27,778 bases of DNA from DATCZS01 sp036525795. GTDB taxonomy: Bacteria; Actinomycetota; Acidimicrobiia; Spongiisociales; ZC4RG35. A program made the position numbers and the translations under genes. The stretch lies in the NCBI GenBank assembly GCA_036525795.1, contig DATCZS010000132.1, positions 1 to 27,778 on the forward strand. Reading direction: 5' to 3'. Below are positions 13,885-20,798 of this stretch, piece by piece (position 1 is the first letter of the stretch; each line of letters starts with the position of its first letter). Below the pieces are notes generated by a model. The model had not been told where the DNA came from. It saw only the letters and a program-made list of their open reading frames with translations, and did no database searches.

Positions 13885-15246
13885 GTGACGTCGACATCAG
13901 GAGGGCCGCCTTCCGAGAGGCGGGCCATGGGCAGCCGTTCGCGCACGTTCTTCACCGTCTGGGCCGGGCAGCTCGTGTCCCAGGTGGGCACGACGATGAC
14001 CGGCTTCGCCTTGACCATCCACGTCTATCTGGAATCCGGCTCGGTCACCCGCCTGGCGATGATGCTGCTGGCGGTGAACCTGCCCGGCATCGTGCTCGCG
14101 CCGGTGGCCGGAGTGTGGACCGACCGGATCGACCGACGGGTGGTGATGCTGGTGGCCGACTCGGTGGCGGGGGTCGCCACGCTGGGGCTGGCAGCGCTGT
14201 TCTTCACAGACGTCCTCACCTATTGGCACATCGTGGCCATGGCGGCCGTGTCGAGCGCCGCCGGTTCCTTCCAGGAGCCCGCCTACCGCGCCGCCCTTCC
14301 CACCCTCATCCCCAAGAACCAGCTGGGCCGGGCCAACGGTCTCGTCGATCTCGCCCCTGCCCTGGGGACGCTGGTGGCCCCTGCGCTGGCGGGCGGGCTG
14401 CTTCTCGCCGTCGGCATCGGCGCGGTGCTGGCGATCGACTTCCTCACCTTCACCGTCGCCGCCGTCACGCTGGCGTGGGTGCGCTTCCCGGTGTTGGAGC
14501 GGAATGAGCGCGGGCGGGCGTCGGTGCGAGACGAGTTCATGGACGGCATGGCCTATCTCTGGGACCGCCGGGGGCTGCTCGGGTTCCTGGGCATCGCCGC
14601 CGGGGTCAACCTGATGCTCACGTTCACCAACGTCCTGTGGGTGCCGGTGTTCCTGGCCATCACCAACGAGGCAGTGCTCGGCACGGTCATGTCGCTGATC
14701 GGGCTGACGATGGTCATCGGTTCGCTGGTGATGAGCGCCTGGGGCGGGCCCGTCAGACGAATGCGAGGAATCATGGCGTTCATGGCTCTCGGCGGACTGT
14801 CGCTGTCGGTCGCGGGTCTGCGTCCATCGCTGGGATTGACCATCGCCGGTGCGCTCGGATTGATGGCGGTGGTCCCCATCGTCAACGGGACCTCTCAGGC
14901 ACTGTGGCAGACCAAGGTCCCGCTCGAGCTCCAGGGTCGGGTGTTCTCGACGAGGCGCATGATCGCCCAGATCGCCACTCCGGTGGCCTTCGTCTCGGCC
15001 GGCCCGCTGGCAGATCGCGTCTTCGAGCCCCTCCTCGTCGAGGGAGGGCCACTGGTGGGATCGCTCGGCCGGGTGTTCGGCACCGGACCAGGGCGGGGCA
15101 GTGCCCTCCTCGTGACCCTGGCCGGCCTGGCAGTCGTCGGCCTGGCGGGACTCGGCTGGATGGTCCCGAAGATACGGAACGTCGAGGTCGACATCCCCGA
15201 CGCGATCTCCGACCTGGCGGGGACCGACGACGGCGGAGAGAGCTGA
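13885..15246 (+). CDS. Major facilitator superfamily transporter
   Basis: A 453-residue integral membrane protein with about 12 hydrophobic helices in two halves. The cytoplasmic loop after helix 2 carries a DRIDRRVVM stretch, like the MFS signature DRxGRR. The helix starting SSAAGSFQEPAYRAALPTLIPK, read in pieces, is typical of the MFS_3/enterobactin-exporter-like group of drug and siderophore exporters. The substrate cannot be inferred. The GTG at 13885 is supported by the leaderless -10; an internal ATG at 13927 just before the first helix is possible. The 3' end overlaps the next start by 1 bp (TGATG), suggesting co-translation with the DNA glycosylase. Confidence 0.88.
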   Translation: MTSTSGGPPSERRAMGSRSRTFFTVWAGQLVSQVGTTMTGFALTIHVYLESGSVTRLAMMLLAVNLPGIVLAPVAGVWTDRIDRRVVMLVADSVAGVATLGLAALFFTDVLTYWHIVAMAAVSSAAGSFQEPAYRAALPTLIPKNQLGRANGLVDLAPALGTLVAPALAGGLLLAVGIGAVLAIDFLTFTVAAVTLAWVRFPVLERNERGRASVRDEFMDGMAYLWDRRGLLGFLGIAAGVNLMLTFTNVLWVPVFLAITNEAVLGTVMSLIGLTMVIGSLVMSAWGGPVRRMRGIMAFMALGGLSLSVAGLRPSLGLTIAGALGLMAVVPIVNGTSQALWQTKVPLELQGRVFSTRRMIAQIATPVAFVSAGPLADRVFEPLLVEGGPLVGSLGRVFGTGPGRGSALLVTLAGLAVVGLAGLGWMVPKIRNVEVDIPDAISDLAGTDDGGES

Positions 15247-16181
15247 TGTTCGTGCCGCTCGCCGGACCGGGCGAGCGGGTGCCGGATTACCCTGCCGGCG
15301 TGCGCCATCGGCTGGTACGCGTATCCGAGCCCCTCGATCTGCGCCGCACGCTGGCCCCGGCGACGATGGCATGGGGCAGGTTTCTCCCCGACGGGTGGTG
15401 GAGGCCGATGCGCACACCGGAGGGGCCGGCGACGCTGCACATCCGCCGGACTCCTGACGGGGTGGTCGGCTCGGTGTGGGGGGCGGGATCCGACTGGATC
15501 CTCGACAGGCTCCCATCCTGGATCGGGATGGAGGACGACCCGGGCGCCTTCGTCACTGCCCACGTCGGGGTCGCCGAACTCCATCGCCGGCACATGGGAG
15601 TGCGGTTCTGCCGTACCGGGCTGGTGTTCGAAGCGGTGGCATACGCGGTGGTGAGCCAGAAGGTGACCGGCAAGGAGGCGCGGGCGGGCCTCGCCGGGAT
15701 GGTCGAGCGCTTCTCCGATCCGGCTCCCGGGCCGCTCGGCCTTCGCCTGCCTCCCGACCCCGAGCGGGTGGCGGCGGCTCCGTACCACGAGTTCCACGAC
15801 CTGGGCATCGAGAAGCGCCGCACCGACACGCTGCGACGGCTGGCCGCAGACGCGGCGAGGCTCGAGACGCTCGCCTCGATTCCGGCGCCCGAAGCCCGGA
15901 GGATGCTCGAGCGGGTGGCGGGCGTCGGGACATGGACCTCGGCCGAGACCGTGGCGGTCACGCACGGAGACCCCGACGCCGTCAGCGTGGGCGACTTCCA
16001 CCTCAAGCACTACGTGTGCTGGCATCTGGCGGGCGAGGCCAGGGGGACCGACGCTCGGATGCTCGACCTGCTCGAACAGTTCCGGCCGCACAGGGCCAGG
16101 GTCGTCCGTCTGCTCGAGATGGCAGGTCCCTACCCCCGATTCGGCCCGCGTCGCCCGATCCGCTCCTTCGCCCGCTACTGA
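15246..16181 (+). CDS. DNA-3-methyladenine glycosylase II-like protein (HhH-GPD superfamily)
   Basis: A 311-residue base-excision repair protein. The N-terminal half (to about 100) looks like the AlkA_N-type beta domain. Residues 125-155 (FEAVAYAVVSQKVTGKEA) match the helix that precedes the HhH motif in AlkA-like enzymes. The helix-hairpin-helix is LERVAGVGTWTSAETV (221-236), followed by GDPDAVSVGDFHLKH (241-255), where Asp250 fits the catalytic Asp position. It would remove alkylated purines such as 3-methyladenine. The ATG overlaps the MFS stop by 1 bp. The 3' end overlaps the convergent lipoprotein gene by 7 bp. Specificity within the family is not determined. Confidence 0.88.
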   Translation: MFVPLAGPGERVPDYPAGVRHRLVRVSEPLDLRRTLAPATMAWGRFLPDGWWRPMRTPEGPATLHIRRTPDGVVGSVWGAGSDWILDRLPSWIGMEDDPGAFVTAHVGVAELHRRHMGVRFCRTGLVFEAVAYAVVSQKVTGKEARAGLAGMVERFSDPAPGPLGLRLPPDPERVAAAPYHEFHDLGIEKRRTDTLRRLAADAARLETLASIPAPEARRMLERVAGVGTWTSAETVAVTHGDPDAVSVGDFHLKHYVCWHLAGEARGTDARMLDLLEQFRPHRARVVRLLEMAGPYPRFGPRRPIRSFARY

Positions 16182-17110
16182 CCCGAGCCGACGAACCCGT
16201 CGATCAGGTCGCCCACCACCCGGGGATCGTTGACCTCGCCGTGACCGGCGCGGGCGATGAGTTCGAACCGCACGTTGCGTCCGGCACCGGCGAGCGCATC
16301 CCGGAGTTCGGTGGTGAAGGCGAGAGGGATGAGCTGATCGGCCTCTCCGTGGATCAAGAGGTACGGCACGTCGGGGGACTCCTCTGCATATGTCAGGGGA
16401 TTGCCCCGGGCCCACAGGTCGGGGTCGTCGGAGAGATTCGCCCCGAACCACGGTTCGAGCAGAAAGGCGAGGAGGTCGGTGTTGTACGGCCCGGCCAGTC
16501 CGACGAAGCCGCCGACCGCAGGGACACCTTCGGGACACGACGCCCCGAAGGTGCCGGGGGGTGCCATCGTGACCAGGGCGGCGAGGTGGGCCCCTGCCGA
16601 ATGCCCGATCAGCACCGGGGCCCGTCTCGAGGTGGTGAAGCGTCCTGCGGTGGCCGCTGCGTGGGCGACGGCACAGGCCACGTCGTCCACCGGCCCGGGG
16701 AACATCCCTCCCTGGGCGGCTCGGCGGTAGGTGGCGTTGAAGACGACCGCGCCCCGTTCGGCGAGCCCGTCCGCCAGGAGTCCCATCGCGTCGAGATCGC
16801 CTCCATACCACCCGCCACCGTGCACCAGGACGATCAGCGGCCGATCACCGGTCCCGGCCGGTGCGTGCACGTTCACTGCCAGTCCGGGAAGGTATTCCTC
16901 GCTCGATACGAGATGGTGGTAGATCGTCGCGTCGACCGCGGTGGAGGTGGTGGCTTCCGGCGCCGCCGTGGTGGAAGGCGCGGTGGTGGTGGTTGGGGCG
17001 GCCGGGGCTGGGGCCGCCGGGGCTGGGGCGACCGGGGCTGGGGCGACCGTGGCCGGGGTCGCGGTCGAGCAAGCACCGACCACCAACGAGAGCACGATCA
17101 CACGGCGCAT
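16175..17110 (-). CDS. Putative lipoprotein alpha/beta hydrolase (esterase/lipase-like)
   Basis: A 311-residue exported hydrolase. A short signal sequence ends in the lipobox-like VGAC (Cys14), predicting lipid anchoring. Residues 15-60 are a low-complexity Ala/Pro then Thr/Ala linker, encoded by a near-repeated 15-bp unit. The hydrolase domain follows: HGGGWYGGD (oxyanion hole, from 98), GHSAGAHLAAL with nucleophile Ser171, HGEADQLIPL (acidic residue), and AGHGEVND (catalytic His). This is the BD-FAE/hormone-sensitive-lipase-like arrangement, so an ester substrate is likely but unspecified. The ATG at 17110 lies 7 nt after TACACT, consistent with a leaderless mRNA. Confidence 0.85.
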   Translation of the reverse strand: MRRVIVLSLVVGACSTATPATVAPAPVAPAPAAPAPAAPTTTTAPSTTAAPEATTSTAVDATIYHHLVSSEEYLPGLAVNVHAPAGTGDRPLIVLVHGGGWYGGDLDAMGLLADGLAERGAVVFNATYRRAAQGGMFPGPVDDVACAVAHAAATAGRFTTSRRAPVLIGHSAGAHLAALVTMAPPGTFGASCPEGVPAVGGFVGLAGPYNTDLLAFLLEPWFGANLSDDPDLWARGNPLTYAEESPDVPYLLIHGEADQLIPLAFTTELRDALAGAGRNVRFELIARAGHGEVNDPRVVGDLIDGFVGSGQ

Positions 17111-17117
17111 GGCGTCG

Positions 17118-17123
17118 AGTGTA
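17118..17123 (-). promoter_or_regulatory. Leaderless -10 element of lipoprotein hydrolase
   Basis: The minus strand reads TACACT, 7 nt before ATG 17110. Confidence 0.55.
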
Positions 17124-17151
17124 TGGAGCCCTCCCGGCTAATCGGCGGCCG

Positions 17152-17853
17152 TCACCGCCTGTCGATCAGAGAGGCGGCCGCCTCGTCGGCGAAGAACGTC
17201 ACCTCGCCTTCTCCCGCTGCGAGCAACTGGACGGGGTAGTGGTCGGGCGGGCCCTCCATCACCTCGGCCAATACCTGCGCCTTGTCGGCCCCCGCCACGA
17301 GCACGATCACACGCGGCGCCGCCTGGAGGAACGAGGGTGTGGCGGTGAGCCGCCACACATCGAGTTGCGGCACGTGGTTTGCCACGAACCATCTGCCTTC
17401 GTCGGGAGCGGTGAGGGCGGCGGTGCCCGGAAAGAGGGAGGCGGTGTGGCCGTCCGTTCCCATTCCGAGCAGGACGACGGTGGGCGGATGGGCGGCGTGG
17501 ATGTGTCGAAGCTCGGCCTCGTAGAACGCGGCCGCATCATCGGGTTCCAGGTGCTCGGACCACCGAGGCCGGAGCAGGGGGGCGGCTACCGCGTCGGCCA
17601 GCGCCTCTTTCGCCATCCGCCCGTTGGAATCGGCGTGATCTGAGGGCACCCAGCGCTCGTCTGTGAGCCACAGGTCGACCCGACCCCACTCCATCTGCGC
17701 CTGGCAAAGGGCGGCATAGGTGGCCCGCGGCGTGGATCCGCCTGCCAGGCCGAGCGTGGCCCGGGCGCCGGGGGCGGACGACAAAGCCTCGACGATTGCG
17801 GCCGCCGCCGCCCGTGCCAGTCGGCCCGGATCGGGATGGATCGAGAGCTCCAC
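17152..17853 (-). CDS. pgl: 6-phosphogluconolactonase
   Basis: Hydrolyses 6-phosphogluconolactone to 6-phosphogluconate, the second step of the oxidative pentose phosphate pathway. The 233-residue protein belongs to the SOL/DevB-type family related to NagB. Motifs include LGLAGGSTPRATYAAL near the N-terminus, LTDERWVPSDHADSN in the centre and GMGTDGHTASLFPG with the catalytic His region. The GTG at 17853 is preferred because TATTGT lies 6 nt upstream and the family N-terminus begins there. No glucose-6-phosphate dehydrogenase or tal/tkt gene is adjacent. It is divergent from the next gene, 55 bp away. Confidence 0.94.
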   Translation of the reverse strand: MELSIHPDPGRLARAAAAAIVEALSSAPGARATLGLAGGSTPRATYAALCQAQMEWGRVDLWLTDERWVPSDHADSNGRMAKEALADAVAAPLLRPRWSEHLEPDDAAAFYEAELRHIHAAHPPTVVLLGMGTDGHTASLFPGTAALTAPDEGRWFVANHVPQLDVWRLTATPSFLQAAPRVIVLVAGADKAQVLAEVMEGPPDHYPVQLLAAGEGEVTFFADEAAASLIDRR

Positions 17854-17859
17854 CCGCCG

Positions 17860-17898
17860 ACAATACCGGTCCGGCCGGCGCGGATCGGTCGCTACGAT
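17860..17898. promoter_or_regulatory. Divergent -10 elements between pgl and EEP-family gene
   Basis: On the minus strand TATTGT (17865-17860) lies 6 nt before GTG 17853. On the plus strand TACGAT (17893-17898) lies 10 nt before GTG 17909, giving at most a 3-4 nt leader. Confidence 0.5.
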
Positions 17899-17908
17899 CC
17901 TGAATTCC

Positions 17909-18559
17909 GTGAGGCTCCTCACCGCCAATCTGTACAACGGTCGCGCCCGCGTGGCGGCGCTCGACCGACTGCTGGACGAGGTGGAGCCGGACGTCTTCGT
18001 GGGCCAGGAGGTCGGGGTCGATGCCGCCGCCGCGCTCCGCGCCAGGTTTCCCCATGGACAGGTGATCGGCTCGGACGACTACACGGGCCGGGCATTCCTG
18101 GCCCGATTCGAGGTGGCGGTCACCGACCTCCCCCTGCCGTTCCGCCTGGGATATCGAGCGATCGTCGACCTCGACGGCAGACCGGTGGAGGTGCTGGCGG
18201 TGCACATCGCCAACCCGATCGACGGGGTGAGCGCGGCGGGGCATCGGCGGCGCCAGCTGGCGGCCATCCAGGAACTGGTCGAGGGCCCGGAGGCCTGTGT
18301 GGTCGTGGGCGACATGAATTCGACCCCGCTGTGGCCGTTTCATCGGCGGCTCTCTCAGGGGTTGGAGGACGCCATCGCGGCGTGGGCGCGAGCTTCCGGA
18401 TCGCGTGCGCCCCGCACCTGGGGTCCCACCCCGGGTGCTCCCGGTCTGCTCCGGATCGACCACGTGTTCTGCCGGGGAGTCGAGGTGGTCGACCACAGGG
18501 TGCACCGTGTCGCCGGGAGCGACCACCGCGCCGTCGAGGTGGAGTTGCGAGCGCCGTGA
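17909..18559 (+). CDS. Endonuclease/exonuclease/phosphatase-family protein
   Basis: A 216-residue soluble protein with the four-layer EEP fold signature: TANLYN at the start, DVFVGQEV (metal-binding Glu), VVVGDMNSTPLW (Asp/Asn of the catalytic centre), IDHVFCRG, and a terminal GSDHRAVEVEL (catalytic Asp-His). Such enzymes cleave phosphodiesters or phosphomonoesters with Mg2+; the substrate here is unknown and could be DNA, a lipid or a nucleotide. The GTG at 17909 starts one residue before the first strand. Its last 4 bp overlap the next gene (GTGA), so the two are probably translated together. Confidence 0.88.
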   Translation: MRLLTANLYNGRARVAALDRLLDEVEPDVFVGQEVGVDAAAALRARFPHGQVIGSDDYTGRAFLARFEVAVTDLPLPFRLGYRAIVDLDGRPVEVLAVHIANPIDGVSAAGHRRRQLAAIQELVEGPEACVVVGDMNSTPLWPFHRRLSQGLEDAIAAWARASGSRAPRTWGPTPGAPGLLRIDHVFCRGVEVVDHRVHRVAGSDHRAVEVELRAP

Positions 18560-19188
18560 ACGGGGTGGAGTGGTCGGAGGGCCGCACCGTCTCGACGGTC
18601 GAACGCGGGGAGGGGCCCGTCACCGTGGTGCTGGCGCACGGGGCCGGGACCGATCAGCACCACCCGATGATCGTGGGGATCGCCGGGGCGCTGGCGGATC
18701 TCGGCCTGCGGGTGATCACATTCAACTACCCGTACACCGAGGCGGGAAGGCGCCGCCCCGATCGGGCCGAGGCGTTGGTTGCGTGTCACCGCGCCGTACT
18801 CGACGACGTCCGCTCCCGACATGGCGACCCCGTCATCCTCGCCGGGCGTTCGATGGGCGGTCGGATGGCCACCATGGTGGCGGCCGAAGGTGCGCGAATG
18901 GCCGGTGTGGTCGCCTATGCCTATCCGCTTCACCCGGCCGGCCGGCCGGATCGTCTCCGCGTCGAACACCTCCCCGGGGTGAAGGTGCCGATGCTCTTCT
19001 TCCAGGCAGGAAGAGACGCGTTGAGCGGAGGCGAGTTGTTCGACCGGCACATTCGAGTTCTTCCGGGCGCCAGCGTGGTAGACCTCGCCGGAGCCGACCA
19101 CTCCTTCCGGGGACGGGGATGGAGCGGGGATCGTCTCCATCCCTTCCTGGCGGAGAAGACGGAGCAGTGGATCCGAACGGTCACATAG
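18556..19188 (+). CDS. Alpha/beta-fold hydrolase (KANL3/Tex30-like, dienelactone-hydrolase superfamily)
   Basis: A 210-residue cytoplasmic hydrolase. VVLAHGAGTDQHHPMI forms the oxyanion region, ILAGRSMGGRMATMVAAE is the nucleophile elbow (Ser in GRSMG), FFQAGRDALS supplies the acidic residue, and GADHSFRGRG the catalytic His. This pattern is typical of the KANL3/Tex30 alpha/beta-hydrolase-like family common in bacteria with unknown substrates. The GTG at 18556 overlaps the EEP gene stop by 4 bp, which is why it is chosen over longer in-frame sequence that is antisense to or shadowed by the EEP gene. Co-transcription is likely; no functional link to EEP is evident. Confidence 0.87.
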   Translation: MNGVEWSEGRTVSTVERGEGPVTVVLAHGAGTDQHHPMIVGIAGALADLGLRVITFNYPYTEAGRRRPDRAEALVACHRAVLDDVRSRHGDPVILAGRSMGGRMATMVAAEGARMAGVVAYAYPLHPAGRPDRLRVEHLPGVKVPMLFFQAGRDALSGGELFDRHIRVLPGASVVDLAGADHSFRGRGWSGDRLHPFLAEKTEQWIRTVT

Positions 19189-19194
19189 GGCGGT

Positions 19195-19224
19195 TTGGCC
19201 CGAGGGCCTGCGATCCGCGATAAT
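19195..19224 (+). promoter_or_regulatory. rplY-pth promoter
   Basis: TTGGCC (19195-19200) and GATAAT (19219-19224) are spaced 18 bp, a plausible -35/-10 pair for housekeeping sigma factor. GAGGAG (19255-19260) is the ribosome binding site before ATG 19270. Confidence 0.5.
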
Positions 19225-19269
19225 CCATTGTTCGGGTTTTCCACCTCACTCTGCGAGGAGTACTCCACA

Positions 19270-19938
19270 ATGGCTGAACAGATCACCCTGCGCGCCGAAG
19301 CGGGCCGCGCCACCGGGAGCCGCGAGTCTCGGCGCGTCCGCCGCACCGGCGCCGTTCCCGCCATCGTCTATGGCAAGGACATGGACCCCATCCCCGTGGC
19401 CGTCGATCATCACGATCTCGTGGCGGCTCTCTCCACCGAGGCGGGCCGCAACGCCCTCATCAACCTGGCGATCGGAGCGGACACCCTCCTCACCATGCCG
19501 AAGGTGGTCGAGCGCCATCCCTTCCGCAACCTGATCCGTCACGTCGACTTCGTCACGGTGTCGCTCACCGAGGTCACCCAGGCCGAGGTGGCGGTGCACT
19601 TCCTCGGCGAAGCGCTCGGCGTCAAGGATGGCGGCATTCTGTCGACCCCGCGGACCTCGGTGCTGATCGAGGCACTTCCGACCGGCATTCCCAACGCCAT
19701 CGAAGTCGACATCTCCGGCCTCGAGCTGGGTGACACCCTGCGCATCGCCGACCTGCCGGCGATGGAGGGCGTGTCCTACCTCGACGACCTCGACCAGCTG
19801 GTGGCGAGCATCACCGCCCCCGCCGCCGAGATCGTCGAAGAGGAGCCGGAGCTCGAAGAGGGCGAGGCGGCCGAGGAAGAAGCCGCCGAAGCAGAGGCCG
19901 GGGAGGCCGGGGAATCCGCGGGCGAAGGCGGGGAGTGA
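19270..19938 (+). CDS. rplY: 50S ribosomal protein L25/general stress protein Ctc
   Basis: A 222-residue member of the long L25 (TL5/Ctc) family that binds 5S rRNA in the large ribosomal subunit. The N-terminal RNA-binding domain (about 1-90) contains GRATGSRESRRVRRTGAVPAIVYG, read here in segments, followed by FRNLIRHVDFVTV. The C-terminal CTC beta domain (about 95-185) contains VHFLGEALGVKDGG and LPTGIPNAIEVDISGLELG. A 35-residue Glu/Ala/Gly tail ends the protein, as in many actinobacteria. The ATG at 19270 has a GAGGAG ribosome binding site. It overlaps pth by 4 bp, the common rplY-pth pairing. Confidence 0.96.
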   Translation: MAEQITLRAEAGRATGSRESRRVRRTGAVPAIVYGKDMDPIPVAVDHHDLVAALSTEAGRNALINLAIGADTLLTMPKVVERHPFRNLIRHVDFVTVSLTEVTQAEVAVHFLGEALGVKDGGILSTPRTSVLIEALPTGIPNAIEVDISGLELGDTLRIADLPAMEGVSYLDDLDQLVASITAPAAEIVEEEPELEEGEAAEEEAAEAEAGEAGESAGEGGE

Positions 19939-20519
19939 CCCCGAAGGTCGTCGTCGGCCTGCGCAACCCGGGGTCGGAGTACGACGGCACGCGCCACAAC
20001 GTGGGTGTCGAGGTGATCGCCGAGGCGGGACGCCGTCACGGGCTCCGGTTCTCACGCGGTCCGCTCCGGGTGCGCTGCGAGCTCGCAGAGGGGCGCATCG
20101 GTGAACACCGGGTGGTGCTGGCCGGTCCGCTGTCATACATGAACGAGGCCGGCGGTCCGGTGGCGTCGTTGCTCGCCTACTACAAGGCCCAGGCGCCGAC
20201 CGATCTGCTGGTCGTCCACGACGACATCGACCTCGGCTTCGCCCGGCTCCGCCTGCAGGTCGGCGGTGGAAGTGGAGGGCACAACGGCATCCGGTCGCTC
20301 GAGCGATCGCTCGGAACCCGTGACTTCGCCCGTTTGAAGCTGGGCGTCGGCCGCCCCCCGGGGAGGATGGATCCGGCCGACTACGTGTTGAAGCGGTTCG
20401 GCAAAGACGAGCGGACCGAGATGGACATCGTCGTGGCGGACGCCGCAGACGTGATCGAGCAGTGGCTGAACGATCCGGCCAGGGCGCAGGAGCAGGCGGC
20501 ACGGCGGCACGTGGACTAG
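19935..20519 (+). CDS. pth: Peptidyl-tRNA hydrolase
   Basis: Releases peptides from peptidyl-tRNAs that drop off ribosomes, recycling tRNA. The 194-residue protein has the family signature GLRNPGSEYDGTRHNVG with catalytic His21. It also has GPLSYMNEAGGPV, VHDDIDLGFARLRL (Asp activating the His) and GGGSGGHNGIRSLERSLG, and RLKLGVGRPPG closes the substrate groove. The GTG start overlaps the rplY stop (GTGA), so translation is coupled. A 279-bp repeat-containing gap follows. No terminator of classical form is seen directly after the stop. Confidence 0.97.
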   Translation: MTPKVVVGLRNPGSEYDGTRHNVGVEVIAEAGRRHGLRFSRGPLRVRCELAEGRIGEHRVVLAGPLSYMNEAGGPVASLLAYYKAQAPTDLLVVHDDIDLGFARLRLQVGGGSGGHNGIRSLERSLGTRDFARLKLGVGRPPGRMDPADYVLKRFGKDERTEMDIVVADAADVIEQWLNDPARAQEQAARRHVD

Positions 20520-20533
20520 CCGGCGTCCTGAGC

Positions 20534-20575
20534 CTCACCCCGGGCGTCTCACCCCGGGTGTCTCACCCCGGACGA
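20534..20575. repeat. Three tandem 14-bp repeats after pth
   Basis: CTCACCCCGGGCGT, CTCACCCCGGGTGT and CTCACCCCGGACGA lie head to tail, 15 bp after the pth stop. The third merges into the 15-bp array that follows. Confidence 0.85.
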
Positions 20576-20581
20576 GATCGG

Positions 20582-20671
20582 CCCTGACGAGATCGGCCCT
20601 GACGAGATCGGCCCTGACGAGAGCGGCCCTGACGAGATCGGCCCTGACGAGATCGGCCCTGACGAGATCGG
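20582..20671. repeat. Six tandem 15-bp repeats upstream of glpK
   Basis: The unit CCCTGACGAGATCGG occurs six times without gaps; the third copy has GAGCGG in place of GATCGG. A partial copy precedes it at 20570-20581. The array is too short and gapless to be CRISPR. No ORF uses it. Confidence 0.92.
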
Positions 20672-20674
20672 CAT

Positions 20675-20711
20675 GGTTCGAGCAACGCCGGCGGGGGTGG
20701 GTTCGACCAAC
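20675..20711. promoter_or_regulatory. Possible operator: two GGTTCGANCAAC direct repeats upstream of glpK
   Basis: GGTTCGAGCAAC (20675-20686) and GGTTCGACCAAC (20700-20711) match at 11 of 12 positions and start 25 bp apart, on one DNA face at about 2.4 turns. They lie 53-64 bp before the likely -10 of glpK, a position suited to a regulator. The identity of any regulator is unknown. Confidence 0.35.
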
Positions 20712-20763
20712 CTCGCCCGATCGGGATCGATCGCAGCCGCCGCCCGGCCGTCGCCCGTACCGC

Positions 20764-20792
20764 TAGCGTCGTGACAGTCCGACTCCGGAGGA
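20764..20792 (+). promoter_or_regulatory. glpK promoter -10 and ribosome binding site
   Basis: TAGCGT (20764-20769) fits a TAnnnT -10. GGAGGA (20787-20792) lies 6 nt before ATG 20799. Confidence 0.5.
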
Positions 20793-20798
20793 ACTGCG

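Noticed and set aside
14895..16811. 638-codon minus-strand open frame across the MFS, glycosylase and hydrolase genes
   Set aside because: It spans three well-supported genes in other frames and has shadow-like composition.
16981..17062. Near-repeats of a 15-bp GGGGCTGGGGC-type unit as a separate regulatory repeat
   Set aside because: They lie in frame inside the lipoprotein gene and encode its Ala/Pro linker, so coding explains them.
20582..20671. The 15-bp repeats as a CRISPR array
   Set aside because: Units are contiguous with no spacers, far shorter than CRISPR repeats, and no cas gene is present.
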